From NCBI GenBank assembly GCA_019634625.1, contig JAHCBA010000001.1, forward strand, positions 1-64,000: a stretch of DNA of 64,000 nt. Reading direction: 5' to 3'. The stretch comes from Verrucomicrobiia bacterium (lineage in GTDB: Bacteria > Verrucomicrobiota > Verrucomicrobiia > Limisphaerales > CAIMTB01). A program made the position numbers and the translations under genes. Positions 36,231 through 44,675 of the stretch are shown piece by piece. Each line of letters starts with the position of its first letter. Within the stretch, counting starts at the first letter, position 1. The notes beneath the pieces were generated by a model, which saw nothing but the letters and a program-made list of their open reading frames with translations, did no database searches and had not been told where the DNA came from.

Positions 36231-36662
36231 TCACCCCAGCGCCCCGAGTTCTGCCACCACCTGCCCTTCGGTCTGGCCGCCCCGCGTCAGCATCTCCCGC
36301 CAGGCGTCCCGCAGCACACCCAATCGCCGGATCACCTCCTCGATTCCGTCGGGCTCCTTCCGGAGATTGCTCTCCTGCAGCCGACGCTCGAAGTAGTGGT
36401 AGATCCCCCGGAGCCGCTCCGCCAACTCCCCCCCCTGCTTCACATCCAGCGCGGCGTTCAGCTCGTCCAGGATCATCTGCGCCCGCTGCACGTTGTTGTT
36501 GATGGCCTGGTTGAATTCCGCCGGATCGTCCGACGAGAATCCCAGCAGCGCCCTCTCGAGGAAGCGGATCGCCCCCTCATACAACATCAGCACCAATTGC
36601 CCGGGCGGCGCCGTCTGCATCGCCACCTGCATGTACGATCTTCCTGCGGCGTATCGATTCAT
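36231..36662 (-). CDS. fliS: Flagellin export chaperone FliS
   Basis: A 143-residue helical protein with FliS features: AAGRSYMQVAMQTAPPGQLVLMLYEGAIRFLERA near the N-terminus (shown here as separate YMQVAMQTAPPGQLVLMLYE and GAIRFLERA motifs), then NNNVQRAQMILDELNAALD and GIYHYFERRLQESN. FliS binds the C-terminal helices of flagellin and prevents premature polymerisation. It lies 18 bp downstream of flgM. Confidence 0.95.
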   Translation of the reverse strand: MNRYAAGRSYMQVAMQTAPPGQLVLMLYEGAIRFLERALLGFSSDDPAEFNQAINNNVQRAQMILDELNAALDVKQGGELAERLRGIYHYFERRLQESNLRKEPDGIEEVIRRLGVLRDAWREMLTRGGQTEGQVVAELGALG

Positions 36663-36680
36663 GGTTGAAATGGCTCGCCT

Positions 36681-36947
36681 CTATCCATCCGCCGGCAGTC
36701 GCATCGCCAGCAGATGCGACAACCGCTGGATGGTCTCCCGGGGCGGATAGGTGGGATCCCCCACCAGGTTCCGCGCCCGCTGGATCATCTCGACCCGCAC
36801 GTCCGGCGCCTCCTCCAAGGCCCGCCGAACCGCCGTCGAACCGGCGAAACTCTCCTCCTCACGTGGAGGATCCTGGCGGCGCAAACCGCTCCGTTGCACC
36901 ACTGCCGGATTGATGCCGCCCGCTTTCTGATTTGGCTGAATTTCCAT
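36681..36947 (-). CDS. flgM: FlgM-like anti-sigma-28 factor
   Basis: An 88-residue protein with a disordered polar N-terminus and the FlgM-type C-terminus (PDVRVEMIQRARNLVGD, YPPRETIQRLSHLLAM). FlgM holds FliA (sigma-28) inactive until it is exported through the finished hook. The start at 36947 has GAAAGAGAG 8 nt upstream; the longer open frame is not needed. It heads a flgM-fliS-chaperone-kinase-HD-GYP gene string. Several sigma-28-type promoters in this window fit its presence. Confidence 0.8.
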   Translation of the reverse strand: MEIQPNQKAGGINPAVVQRSGLRRQDPPREEESFAGSTAVRRALEEAPDVRVEMIQRARNLVGDPTYPPRETIQRLSHLLAMRLPADG

Positions 36948-37007
36948 AGTACGGCTCTCTTTCAGGCAGGCTCGTCTCGTTTGCTCTCTCTTCCTACCCT
37001 GACTCAT

Positions 37008-37035
37008 CTATCGTCAGATCTCCGAAAAAACCTTA
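37008..37035 (-). promoter_or_regulatory. Weak sigma-28-like promoter of flgM
   Basis: Minus strand: TAAGGTTT, 12 bp, GACGATAG. The -35 is close to TAAAGTTT, but the -10 has a mismatch at a conserved position and differs from the TCAAG type used elsewhere here. It would leave a leader of about 53 nt before flgM. Confidence 0.35.
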
Positions 37036-37048
37036 GCGCCTTTCGCGC

Positions 37049-37741
37049 TCAGCGCCCCGGACAGGTGGCCACCAGCAGACTCGCCGTATAGCGGCCAAAC
37101 CGCGTAGGCGAATTCAGAATGTCGCCCCCGTCCGTCCCCGATCGGCTTCCCCCCGATCGCCCCCCCTGGTAGCGCCGTGCCGCCGCGGCCACCCCGGGCT
37201 CGCCCGCGTCGAACACTTCGTCCACCGCCCACCACACTGTCGGCCCGTCGGTGTCCACCAACTGCCACCGCCACCCCACCGCAATCGGCGGGTACGCCCG
37301 GTACTCGGTCACTTCGCCGAACAGGACGCCGTCACACCCCGTCTCCTCCCGCAACCGCTCGAAGAAATCCACCGGCAGCCGGTCCGTGGACCGCCATTCC
37401 CCCTGTCCCGTCCACTGACGCAGCCGCCCCGCCTCGACCGTCACCACCTCGAATCGTCCCGCCTTGCCCAACTCGGCCGCGAGTACGGGCTGCAACCCCT
37501 CCCGGATCCGGCTGCGATGCGCCTCCGGCGCATGCACCGCCAGCGGCAGCAACGCCACCCGCTTCAGTCCCCGCGGCAATCGATCCTCCAGCCGGAACAC
37601 ATTGCCCGGAACCGGGTCGCGGACCGCCGACCCCGACCCCGGACCCGAGGCACACCCCGTCAGAAGTGCCAACAGACACCCCGCTCCCATCCCCACGACA
37701 CCCGGGACGATCCAGGCCCGACTAAAAGTCGCCACGTTCAT
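37049..37741 (-). CDS. Outer-membrane-type lipoprotein
   Basis: A 230-residue protein with a lipoprotein signal peptide; the lipobox LLTGC places the lipidated Cys at about residue 30. The mature part (LPRGLKRVALLPLAVHAPE, LQPVLAAELGKAGRFEVVTV, TGCDGVLFGEVTEYRAYPP) has the alpha/beta pattern of CsgG/FlgO/LpoB-like lipoproteins, which occur near flagellar outer rings. It overlaps the upstream 147-residue gene by 20 bp in the fliD operon. Membership in that superfamily is an inference from pattern. Confidence 0.75.
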   Translation of the reverse strand: MNVATFSRAWIVPGVVGMGAGCLLALLTGCASGPGSGSAVRDPVPGNVFRLEDRLPRGLKRVALLPLAVHAPEAHRSRIREGLQPVLAAELGKAGRFEVVTVEAGRLRQWTGQGEWRSTDRLPVDFFERLREETGCDGVLFGEVTEYRAYPPIAVGWRWQLVDTDGPTVWWAVDEVFDAGEPGVAAAARRYQGGRSGGSRSGTDGGDILNSPTRFGRYTASLLVATCPGR

Positions 37742-38165
37742 TCTGGTCCTGCTGAACCCGCTCCAACTGGCTCAGGCAGGTCGCCAGGCGCCCCGCCAAG
37801 AGGTTCGAAAAACTCTCCCAGTCCCGCCGGCGTCGCAAGACTTCGTCCACCTCATCCTCCAACCGCCGCGCCTCGTCCGCCAGACGATCCAGCTGCCCCG
37901 CCTCCCAATCGCCGCCCGCCGCCATCGTCCGACCCCGCCGCCGCAGCGACTCCAACACCCACAGCCGCGTCCGCAAATGGGGCCGGAGCCCGCTCCAAAC
38001 CCGCTCCGCAAAAGCCCAGGGATCCTCCGATCCCGCCCCCGCGGCCTCCCCCATCCGCCCTCCCGGACCCGGCCCGTCATCTCCTCCCGCCAGCGGAAAG
38101 GTGGGTGGCGCCGGAGTCGTTGCCGCCTGTTCGATCGTCATCATGAAGTGGCCCTCGGGGTTCAC
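37722..38165 (-). CDS. Small helical protein between fliD and lipoprotein gene
   Basis: A 147-residue protein with a Pro/Gly-rich N-terminus and a helical C-terminal half (ARRLEDEVDEVLRRRRDWESF, LSQLERVQQDQNE). No family recognised. It starts with GTG overlapping the fliD TGA (GTGA), with an ATG at 38141 as alternative, and overlaps the lipoprotein gene. The position after fliD suggests a filament-cap or FlgN/FliT-like chaperone; this is an inference. Confidence 0.6.
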   Translation of the reverse strand: MNPEGHFMMTIEQAATTPAPPTFPLAGGDDGPGPGGRMGEAAGAGSEDPWAFAERVWSGLRPHLRTRLWVLESLRRRGRTMAAGGDWEAGQLDRLADEARRLEDEVDEVLRRRRDWESFSNLLAGRLATCLSQLERVQQDQNERGDF

Positions 38166-39880
38166 ACGCGAGCCTGCGTGCTTCCGAATCGCTGCATCAG
38201 AAACTGCATCTGCTGGTTGATGTTGGCCTGCGCCTTCTCCATCACCACAAACCTGTCGAGCATCCGCGCCCGGTTCGACTGCACGATCCGTTCCAGATCG
38301 TCGATCTGACGCCCGATGTCCGACGCCTGCCGCGTGAGCAGCGACTGCTTCGATGCCACCACCCCCTCGTCGCCGGTCATCCGGGTCAGATAACTCCCCA
38401 AACGCACGGCCAGTCCATGGTCAGGATCCGAAAACAACGCCCGCACCGCCGGCAACCGTTCCGCCAGCGCCCGGTCCAGGGCCTCCGGGTCGGCCAGCTC
38501 CAGCTTGTCGTCGTTGCTGTTCGAAACGATCCCCAGCGACTCCAGATGCCGCAGCCCCAGCCCCTCCCCCGACACCGGGCTGTACACCATCCGCCGCAGC
38601 GTCGCCGACATCCCATCCGCATCCCCGTCCGCCGTCAGCGGACTCGCCTTCACCTTGCCCTCGGAGTCCGTCGTGCTCGCCGTCTGCGACGCTATCTGCG
38701 ACTGCACCTTGTTGTACGCATCGATGAAATCCGTGATCGCCTTCCGCATCGCCCCGGCATCCCCCTCCACCCGCACCGTCGTCGTCTCCCCCTCCCGCAA
38801 GGCCGTGACAGTCACCCCCGCCAGTCCGGAACTGCCCTCCCGGATGGTGTTCGACTGGCTCCGCAGTTCCCCCCCGCCATTGACCGTATAGAGAAGGTCC
38901 CGGCCCCGGTCGAGGGTGCCCCCCTGCAACCCGGTTGCCGCCAGGAAGTTCCCGGTCACATCCTCAAGGGCGATCCCCATGTCCCCGGTCCCCTTGTTCG
39001 CCAGGACAAACCGGTCGTTCGAGAAATCGTAGCTCGCCGTCACCCCCGCCGATGACTCGTTGATCCGCCGCAACACCGCGTCCAGCCGGTCGTCCGCATG
39101 GAAGGAGATGTCCACGCCGTTGATCCGGAACTTCCCCGCCCCCGCCCCCCCGTCACTCACCGTCGTCGCCAGATTCGACTCCGCCAGCGAAGCCGTCAGA
39201 CGAACGCTCCCCAGCGCCCCGGCGCTGCTCACCTCGCCCGTCCCGTTGTTGTGAAGCTGCGCCACCTGCAGGAAGTTGCTCGTGTCCGTCGCGCTCCCCA
39301 GCACGATCGGCCCCGCACTGTCCAGCCGGATTCGATCCTGCGCCGGGTCGTAGCTTCCCACAACCGCCCCGCCGGTGGCGCTTCCGATCCTGTCGAAGAC
39401 GTTCTGCAGCGTGTCGTCGGCCGTCACTTCGACCAGGGCGCCATTGACGCGGAAGCTCCCGGCCGTGATCGGCGCGGCGAAGCCGGCCGTCGCCAGGGAC
39501 AACCCCGACACATCGGGCCCGTCGTGCAACGGTCCTCCGATGTTGCCCTGCCCCACCTGGCGCGCCGCCGTGGCCAACTGACGAAACTCGAAGGTGTACG
39601 TCCCCTCCGCCGCCCCCGCGGACGCCGTGGCGCTCGCCGCCGCCGCATCCCCCACCGATGCCTTGCGCGCCTGAAACAGGTCCGGTGACTTCAACGCATC
39701 GACGCGGGTCGCAAGAATGTTGAGCTGGGTGAGAATGCTCCCGTAGGCGTTCTTTCGCTGCTCCAGAAGGTTCTGCTCCGACATCAGCCGCCGCTGCGGA
39801 AGCCGCTCGACGTTGGCAATCTGGTCCACCAGCGATCGCCAGTCGAAGTTCGACGCCAATCCTGAGAGACCAAGCTCCAT
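38162..39880 (-). CDS. fliD: Flagellar filament cap protein FliD
   Basis: A 572-residue hook-associated protein 2. The N-terminal FliD domain has MELGLSGLASNFDW, LVDQIANVERLPQRRL and YGSILTQLN; the variable middle (about 100-350) includes two FlgK/FliD-type repeats (LVEVTADDTLQNVFDRIG and ISFHADDRLDAVLRRIN). The C-terminal coiled coil (LTRQASDIGRQIDDLERIVQ, FVVMEKAQANINQQMQFLM) is typical. A sigma-28-type promoter ends 9 nt before its ATG, which leaves no room for a ribosome binding site. The 147-residue gene and the lipoprotein follow in the same operon. Confidence 0.95.
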   Translation of the reverse strand: MELGLSGLASNFDWRSLVDQIANVERLPQRRLMSEQNLLEQRKNAYGSILTQLNILATRVDALKSPDLFQARKASVGDAAAASATASAGAAEGTYTFEFRQLATAARQVGQGNIGGPLHDGPDVSGLSLATAGFAAPITAGSFRVNGALVEVTADDTLQNVFDRIGSATGGAVVGSYDPAQDRIRLDSAGPIVLGSATDTSNFLQVAQLHNNGTGEVSSAGALGSVRLTASLAESNLATTVSDGGAGAGKFRINGVDISFHADDRLDAVLRRINESSAGVTASYDFSNDRFVLANKGTGDMGIALEDVTGNFLAATGLQGGTLDRGRDLLYTVNGGGELRSQSNTIREGSSGLAGVTVTALREGETTTVRVEGDAGAMRKAITDFIDAYNKVQSQIASQTASTTDSEGKVKASPLTADGDADGMSATLRRMVYSPVSGEGLGLRHLESLGIVSNSNDDKLELADPEALDRALAERLPAVRALFSDPDHGLAVRLGSYLTRMTGDEGVVASKQSLLTRQASDIGRQIDDLERIVQSNRARMLDRFVVMEKAQANINQQMQFLMQRFGSTQARV

Positions 39881-39889
39881 GTCTCGGTT

Positions 39890-39916
39890 CTATCGGCACC
39901 CGACGCCCGGACTTGA
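39890..39916 (-). promoter_or_regulatory. Sigma-28 (FliA)-type promoter of fliD
   Basis: Minus strand: TCAAGTCC, 11 bp, GCCGATAG. The -10 element ends 9 nt before the fliD ATG, the same distance as for cheX and the HDOD gene, so a leaderless transcript is predicted. Confidence 0.8.
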
Positions 39917-39975
39917 GTCGAACCTCCCCGCCCCGACGCAGCGCCACCCGGCGCCCGACCCCCCCCACCCCATGG

Positions 39976-40006
39976 AAAAACCCGGCTGGCCGAAGACCAG
40001 CCGGGT
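39976..40006 (-). terminator. Intrinsic terminator of the flagellin gene
   Basis: Minus strand: ACCCGGCTGG, 7-nt loop, CCAGCCGGGT, followed by TTTT. A 10-bp GC-rich stem with a T-tract located 29 bp after the flagellin stop codon: a textbook Rho-independent terminator. Confidence 0.92.
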
Positions 40007-40034
40007 CGCACAACCCGATCGTTGAGGCCGACGA

Positions 40035-40838
40035 CTACGAGAGCAGCCGTAGCGCCGACTGCGGATTGGCGTTGGCCTGGGCCAACATCGCCGTGCCTGC
40101 CTGGACGAGGATGTTGTACCGGGCGAATCGTGTGCTCTCCTCCGCCACATCCACATCCTTGATCCGGCTGTTGGCGGCCGAGAGATTGTCCTTGAGGACT
40201 CCCAGCTGTTCGCTGGTGTAGGTCAGGCGCGAGATGTTCGCTCCCACGTTCGCACGATCGGTCGCCAGCGCTGTGATGGCCGTCTTGACATTGTCCAGCG
40301 CCGTTGCCGCCGCCGTCGTCGTCTTGATGTCGTCCGACGCCAGGGTCGATACCGCCGTGGCATCGAGATCGACCGCCGTCATGTTGTACTTGTTCCCGTC
40401 CTCGTCCTTGGTGACACCCAGCGACGCGCCGTTGAACAAGCTGACCCCGTTGAACTCCTTCGCCGCCACATCGCCGATGTAGGCCTTCAGCGTGGTGAAC
40501 TCGGCGTCGTACAGATCGCGGTCCGCGTCCTGCTTGGTGACATCCTGCGACAGGACGGCCAGTTCGCTCATGCGATCAAGAGCCTTGCCCACCTTCTTCA
40601 GGAACCCGTCCTGCGTCTGGCTGAACGAAATTGCATTGTTGACGTTGTTGTTCGCGGCCGTGATCCGGTTGACCTGCGCGTCGAAGCGCGTCGAAACCGC
40701 CATACCCGCCGCATCGTCCTCCGGCGAGACGATCTTCGAGCCCGATGACAACCGGGCGAGAGACTTCGACAACATCGAGGACGATTCACTGAGCAGACGA
40801 GCGCTGGACTGGGCCGAGGTGTTTGTATTGATGACCAT
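40035..40838 (-). CDS. fliC: Flagellin
   Basis: A 267-residue flagellin with conserved D0/D1 ends and a very short variable middle (about 130-185). The N-terminus MVINTNTSAQSSARLLSESS is flagellin-like, and RLSSGSKIVSPEDDAAGMAV follows. The C-terminus is SRIKDVDVAEESTRFARYN, then ILVQAGTAMLAQANANPQSA. The ATG at 40838 has AAGGAAAG about 10 nt upstream. It is a single-gene transcript with its own sigma-28-type promoter and terminator. Codon choice looks less extreme in GC than the neighbours in places, as expected for a highly expressed gene. Confidence 0.97.
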   Translation of the reverse strand: MVINTNTSAQSSARLLSESSSMLSKSLARLSSGSKIVSPEDDAAGMAVSTRFDAQVNRITAANNNVNNAISFSQTQDGFLKKVGKALDRMSELAVLSQDVTKQDADRDLYDAEFTTLKAYIGDVAAKEFNGVSLFNGASLGVTKDEDGNKYNMTAVDLDATAVSTLASDDIKTTTAAATALDNVKTAITALATDRANVGANISRLTYTSEQLGVLKDNLSAANSRIKDVDVAEESTRFARYNILVQAGTAMLAQANANPQSALRLLS

Positions 40839-40981
40839 AAGAGACTCTTTCCTTGAGTCACCCCTTGCGGGGGTTTCCGACGCGGCATTCCATGCCACGG
40901 GCAGATCTTTCCTGGGGCGTCCGCCTTTCTCCCCGCTGGCTCTTACTGGCTGCCAACCGCCACTGTCTTACGACACCCCAT

Positions 40982-41008
40982 TCATCGGCAGCCCGTTCCA
41001 CCACTTGA
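40982..41008 (-). promoter_or_regulatory. Sigma-28 (FliA)-type promoter of flagellin
   Basis: Minus strand: TCAAGTGG, 11 bp, GCCGATGA. Unlike cheX, HDOD and fliD, it lies about 143 bp before the ATG, giving flagellin a long 5' leader. That leader contains a small hairpin (ACCCCCGCAAGGGGT near 40861-40876). Confidence 0.8.
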
Positions 41009-41013
41009 GGACC

Positions 41014-41694
41014 CTAATTCCCATCGTCCCGAAGCCGCAACTCCACCCCCTGAACCCCTTCCCTCCGGTTCAATCCCCGCACCAGTTCCGCCGCCCGAGC
41101 CCCCTCCCGCATGGTCACCGTCCAGCTCACCTCCATCACCGCCCCCTGCCTTGCCGTGGACGCCGACCCCGCCGTCCAGCGACTCAGAAACTCCGGAAAC
41201 GCCTCCCGCGCCAGCGCCTCACTGTCCGTTCCCAATCCCACCCGCATCGTCAGCACCCACTCCGTCGTGTCCGCCGCCAGCCCCCGCCCCGACCGCATCA
41301 GCCAGGCCGCCAATCCCGCCACCGCCAGGGTGGCCAGCCCCACCCGGGCATGACCCGCCCCCACCCCCATCCCCACCACCACCGAGAAAATCACGAACGC
41401 CGTGTCCCGCGTGTCCCGTACCACCGTCCGAAACCGCACGATGCTCAGGGCCCCCACCAGGCTGAACGCCCGGGCCACATTGTCTCCGATCACCTGCGTC
41501 ACGGCCGCAATCAGCACCGCCAGCAGCACCAGCGTCGCCGGCAGACTCGGCGCCCCCGCCCCGTTCCTTGTCCTCCCGTACAACCAGGCGATCACCCCCC
41601 CCGCCCCCAACGCCAGCGGCAACCGGACCGCCAGAACCGTGAACGGGACCGACGGCCCCTCAGCCAGTGCGGATGTCAGCGACTCAAGGAACAT
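41014..41694 (-). CDS. DUF4956-family membrane protein
   Basis: A 226-residue protein with several N-terminal membrane helices (about 18-135) and a soluble C-terminal domain. The DUF4956 signature ARAFSLVGALSIVRFRTVVRD followed by TRDTAFVIFSVVVGMGVGAG is clear. These proteins are encoded with VTC-type polyphosphate polymerase-like proteins and CotH kinases, as here. The ATG at 41694 has GGAGAG upstream and overlaps the end of the VTC gene by 11 bp. The function is unproven; a membrane partner in polyphosphate or surface-protein modification is one possibility. Confidence 0.88.
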   Translation of the reverse strand: MFLESLTSALAEGPSVPFTVLAVRLPLALGAGGVIAWLYGRTRNGAGAPSLPATLVLLAVLIAAVTQVIGDNVARAFSLVGALSIVRFRTVVRDTRDTAFVIFSVVVGMGVGAGHARVGLATLAVAGLAAWLMRSGRGLAADTTEWVLTMRVGLGTDSEALAREAFPEFLSRWTAGSASTARQGAVMEVSWTVTMREGARAAELVRGLNRREGVQGVELRLRDDGN

Positions 41695-42421
41695 GGCTGC
41701 TCTCCAACTCCCGCCCGGGGTCACCCGCCTCCTCCGTCGCCAAGCCGCATGCCCGCACCCCAAGCCGGTACTTCGACAGCGGACCCGGCACGAGATTCCA
41801 TTCCTCGATGAGTGCCTTCACCATCGCCGGCATCCCCCCGCGGAATTTCACCTCCAGCACACCCCGCCCCTCCAGCAGATCCCGCCCCTGCAGCGGTCGT
41901 GGCGGACCCCATCCCCCCGCTTCCTCCGCCCGCACCCCGCGGTCCAGCGTCATGCGCAATGGACCCTCCGCCGTCTCCCCCACCCGCGCCACCCGCTGGT
42001 AGCACATCCGCACCACCGGATGCAGCCCCCGAAGCGCCAGTCGATGCTGAAACCACGCCCCTTCCCATGCCGTGCCGTTCAACCGTGCCCCCAGCAGCGC
42101 CAACGACGCCTCCGGCACCGCCACCCGCCGCTTCCGCACCACGCCCGACCGCTTCAGCTTCCGCTCCAGAAACACCCCCGCCCCGTCCCCATACCGTCGC
42201 ACCCGGAACTTCGCCCGCCCGTAGGAGCCGCGACGGTGGAACACGTCGTACCCGGCCGTGTCGCAATACACGCTCTGCACCAGGTACTCGTCCCCACACA
42301 CGCCGCTGCCGTGGGGATCCGGCCGACAATGCCGGCGCAGCCACTCCAGCACCGGCTCCACCGCACCGCCCGTCAGGGGGAACTTCACCTCTGTCACGCC
42401 CGGGTCCGATTCGCCTGCCAT
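41684..42421 (-). CDS. VTC-domain protein (polyphosphate polymerase-like)
   Basis: A 245-residue protein resembling the catalytic tunnel domain of eukaryotic vacuolar transporter chaperone Vtc4. Basic and acidic signature strands are present: EVKFPL, LVQSVYCDTAGYDVFHRRGS, AKFRVRRYGD, FLERKLKRSG, GVLEVKFRGGMPAMV and SKYRLGV. In family members these line a triphosphate tunnel. The ATG at 42421 has AGAGGAAGG upstream. It is translationally coupled to the DUF4956 gene and follows cotH by 103 bp. Confidence 0.88.
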   Translation of the reverse strand: MAGESDPGVTEVKFPLTGGAVEPVLEWLRRHCRPDPHGSGVCGDEYLVQSVYCDTAGYDVFHRRGSYGRAKFRVRRYGDGAGVFLERKLKRSGVVRKRRVAVPEASLALLGARLNGTAWEGAWFQHRLALRGLHPVVRMCYQRVARVGETAEGPLRMTLDRGVRAEEAGGWGPPRPLQGRDLLEGRGVLEVKFRGGMPAMVKALIEEWNLVPGPLSKYRLGVRACGLATEEAGDPGRELESSHVP

Positions 42422-42524
42422 GATCGCCTTCCTCTCTGCTTCAAATACCCGTCCATCACCCGTTCCGCAGCCCCGCGGATGCATCGTTTTCGCCTCGGGA
42501 ACCTGTGGCGGCCCGCTCCCACCC

Positions 42525-44546
42525 TCACCGCGTTCCCGGTGAAGTGCCGCCCGGAGGTCCCCCCTCCCCGCCCGGAAACGCCGGCATCGTGCCCCGGAAC
42601 CCCTCGCCGATCTCCTCCGCCGTCAGCGTTCCGTCCCCGTCCCGATCCCACTCCCTCGCCCAGCGCTCAAAAAGCGCCCGCATTTCCCCGCCCGTGAGCC
42701 GCCCATCCCGGTCCGTGTCGCCTGCCGTGAAGAATCCCGCCGCCCACATCGCCCCGGGCCCCCCAAACATCGTCGGTCCACCGGCACCAGGACCCGGCCT
42801 GAGGCGTGGCCCTGCCCCGCCAGGCCCCGGACCCGCTCCGGGAGGCGGCCCGAACTCGCGGTTCAACCCCTCAACCACCTCGTCCCGACCCACACTCCCG
42901 GTTCCCGCCCCGTCCCAAGCCTCATGCCATCGCCGCCCCAGGGCCCGGAACGATTCCGCCGTCATCCCTTCGCCCGGTTCCACCCCCGCCCCTCGCAGAA
43001 AGGGCATGGCGAAGACTTCCGCCGGCGGCGGCTGAAATGCCCCCGGTCCGCCTGGTCCCCGCCCGCCTCGCGGCCCGCCCATTCCCGGTATCCCGAACTC
43101 GATCCGCTGCCCCTCGCTCCGCCCCTCCAACTGATCACGCACCGATCGCACCCGGCGCTCCACAAACTCCACCAGCGGCAGGTTCGCCGCCTGAAACGGC
43201 CCGAAGGCCATCGGCGCCGACCCGCCCGACGGCGTCCCGAACACCGACGCCTCGAAGGCCCGCAGCATCCCCTCCCCCTCCCGTGCGATGGCCGGACGCA
43301 ACACCGCCGCCCAGGTCTCGATCTCCCGGCGCAGCTTGTCCGGACGCATCGGCCCTTCGATCAGCCGTTTCAAATCCGCCAGGTACCGGCTCCGGATCTT
43401 CTCCACCCCCAGCAACCGCTCGATCAACCGGTTCTCCCCCTGCCACGGCTGCCCTATTGAAAACGCCACCCGCTGTTCCGGGGTCCCCATCAGCGCGAAA
43501 TACCCCCAGCAGTTGTCCAGATCCCACAGCCACCAGTGCAGTCGTCCCGACTCCGCCTCGAGATATGCATAGTAGTTCTGCCCGATCGTCAGGATCGAAT
43601 CGAGGTTCACCATCGCCACGTTCAACGCCAGGAACAGCGCCGTGTTCTCCACATCCACATAGCGCCCCACCTCCCTCGCAAAAGTCGCATCGTCCGCCTC
43701 TTCCAGAAGTTTCAGGAACGCCACCATCCGCTCCCGGTCCGCCGCCGAGCCCTTCTCCTTCACATTCAACGGCCGCTCGTACTCCGCCCACGCCTCCCCC
43801 CGATACCGCAGGCTCTCCCGCCCGCCCGGCTTCATCAGCAACCCCTTCCCCGTCCCGAACCGGCCCTTCAGAAACACGTCATCCACCTGCTCGGTCACCG
43901 TGTACACGCCCAACGGCGCCCGCTCGTGGCGCCCAGGCACCGTGATCCACACCTCGGCATACGTCGTCCTCGGCGCCGGCAACCCGGCCTCCCGCGCCAC
44001 CGCATAGCCCAGCGTCTCGTGCAGAAACGTCCGGTCCACCACGTTGTTGTGCAGGTTCAACGTCTTCAGCCCCCGGAACCGTTGCCCCTTCACATACCGG
44101 TTGAAATCCACCTTCATCGGCCGCTTGTCCCCGCCTTGCGCCATCACGTAGGTCCCGTTCCCCTTGTACCTCAACCCCACCTCGCCCACCCGTTCCCCAT
44201 CCACCTCGATGGACCCTCTCACATACGCGAAGTCCAGCCCCAACGCCCCCGCCAATCCCGGCCGCGTCGCCCGCCCGCTCTCGAACGCCTCGCTCAGATC
44301 GAACCCCCGCCGCCCGGCCCCCGGCGGCCCAAACCCGCCCCCCTGCCCCTGCCTCGGCTCCATCGCCTCCCAGTCCTCCGCCGACACAATCAGGTGGATC
44401 GCATGCACCCGTCCCGGCTCGAAAAACGCCGCCGCCGGGTCCGCCAGCACTTCAGCCGCGCCTCCAACCGCGCGTCCCAACCCCGCGGAACCCAGCAATA
44501 CCCCCACCAAGGCTCCCACCCGAACCGACGCTTCACGCCATCTCAT
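42525..44546 (-). CDS. Exported CotH-type protein kinase-like protein with EF-hands
   Basis: A 673-residue protein with a signal peptide (about 1-28) and a CotH kinase-fold domain (about 45-420): VGLRYKGNGTYVMAQGGDKR, MKVDFNRYVKGQRFRGLKTL, LHETLGYAVAREAGLPAPRT, NYYAYLEAESGRLHWWLWDLDNCWG (cited in parts: NYYAYLEAESG, WWLWDLDNCWG). The C-terminal third is Gly/Pro-rich and carries two or three EF-hand-like loops (DTDRDGRLTGGE, DRDGDGTLTAEE), so it probably binds calcium. CotH proteins phosphorylate secreted proteins. It heads the CotH-VTC-DUF4956 cluster. The ATG at 44546 has AGGATGGAG upstream. Confidence 0.9.
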   Translation of the reverse strand: MRWREASVRVGALVGVLLGSAGLGRAVGGAAEVLADPAAAFFEPGRVHAIHLIVSAEDWEAMEPRQGQGGGFGPPGAGRRGFDLSEAFESGRATRPGLAGALGLDFAYVRGSIEVDGERVGEVGLRYKGNGTYVMAQGGDKRPMKVDFNRYVKGQRFRGLKTLNLHNNVVDRTFLHETLGYAVAREAGLPAPRTTYAEVWITVPGRHERAPLGVYTVTEQVDDVFLKGRFGTGKGLLMKPGGRESLRYRGEAWAEYERPLNVKEKGSAADRERMVAFLKLLEEADDATFAREVGRYVDVENTALFLALNVAMVNLDSILTIGQNYYAYLEAESGRLHWWLWDLDNCWGYFALMGTPEQRVAFSIGQPWQGENRLIERLLGVEKIRSRYLADLKRLIEGPMRPDKLRREIETWAAVLRPAIAREGEGMLRAFEASVFGTPSGGSAPMAFGPFQAANLPLVEFVERRVRSVRDQLEGRSEGQRIEFGIPGMGGPRGGRGPGGPGAFQPPPAEVFAMPFLRGAGVEPGEGMTAESFRALGRRWHEAWDGAGTGSVGRDEVVEGLNREFGPPPGAGPGPGGAGPRLRPGPGAGGPTMFGGPGAMWAAGFFTAGDTDRDGRLTGGEMRALFERWAREWDRDGDGTLTAEEIGEGFRGTMPAFPGGEGGPPGGTSPGTR

Positions 44547-44617
44547 GACTCCATCCTGGGTCGCCCCCAACCCAAACCCGAGACCGTTGTGATGAATCCC
44601 CATCCGATTGTGACAAG

Positions 44618-44641
44618 AGGGTGACGATCCGTTGTCACCCT
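44618..44641. promoter_or_regulatory. Inverted repeat upstream of cotH
   Basis: AGGGTGAC, 8 bp, GTCACCCT: a perfect 8-bp inverted repeat 72 bp upstream of the cotH ATG. It could be an operator or a transcribed hairpin. Confidence 0.4.
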
Positions 44642-44675
44642 GTCCACCCGCAACCCACCCCCCAGTGCCGATGCC

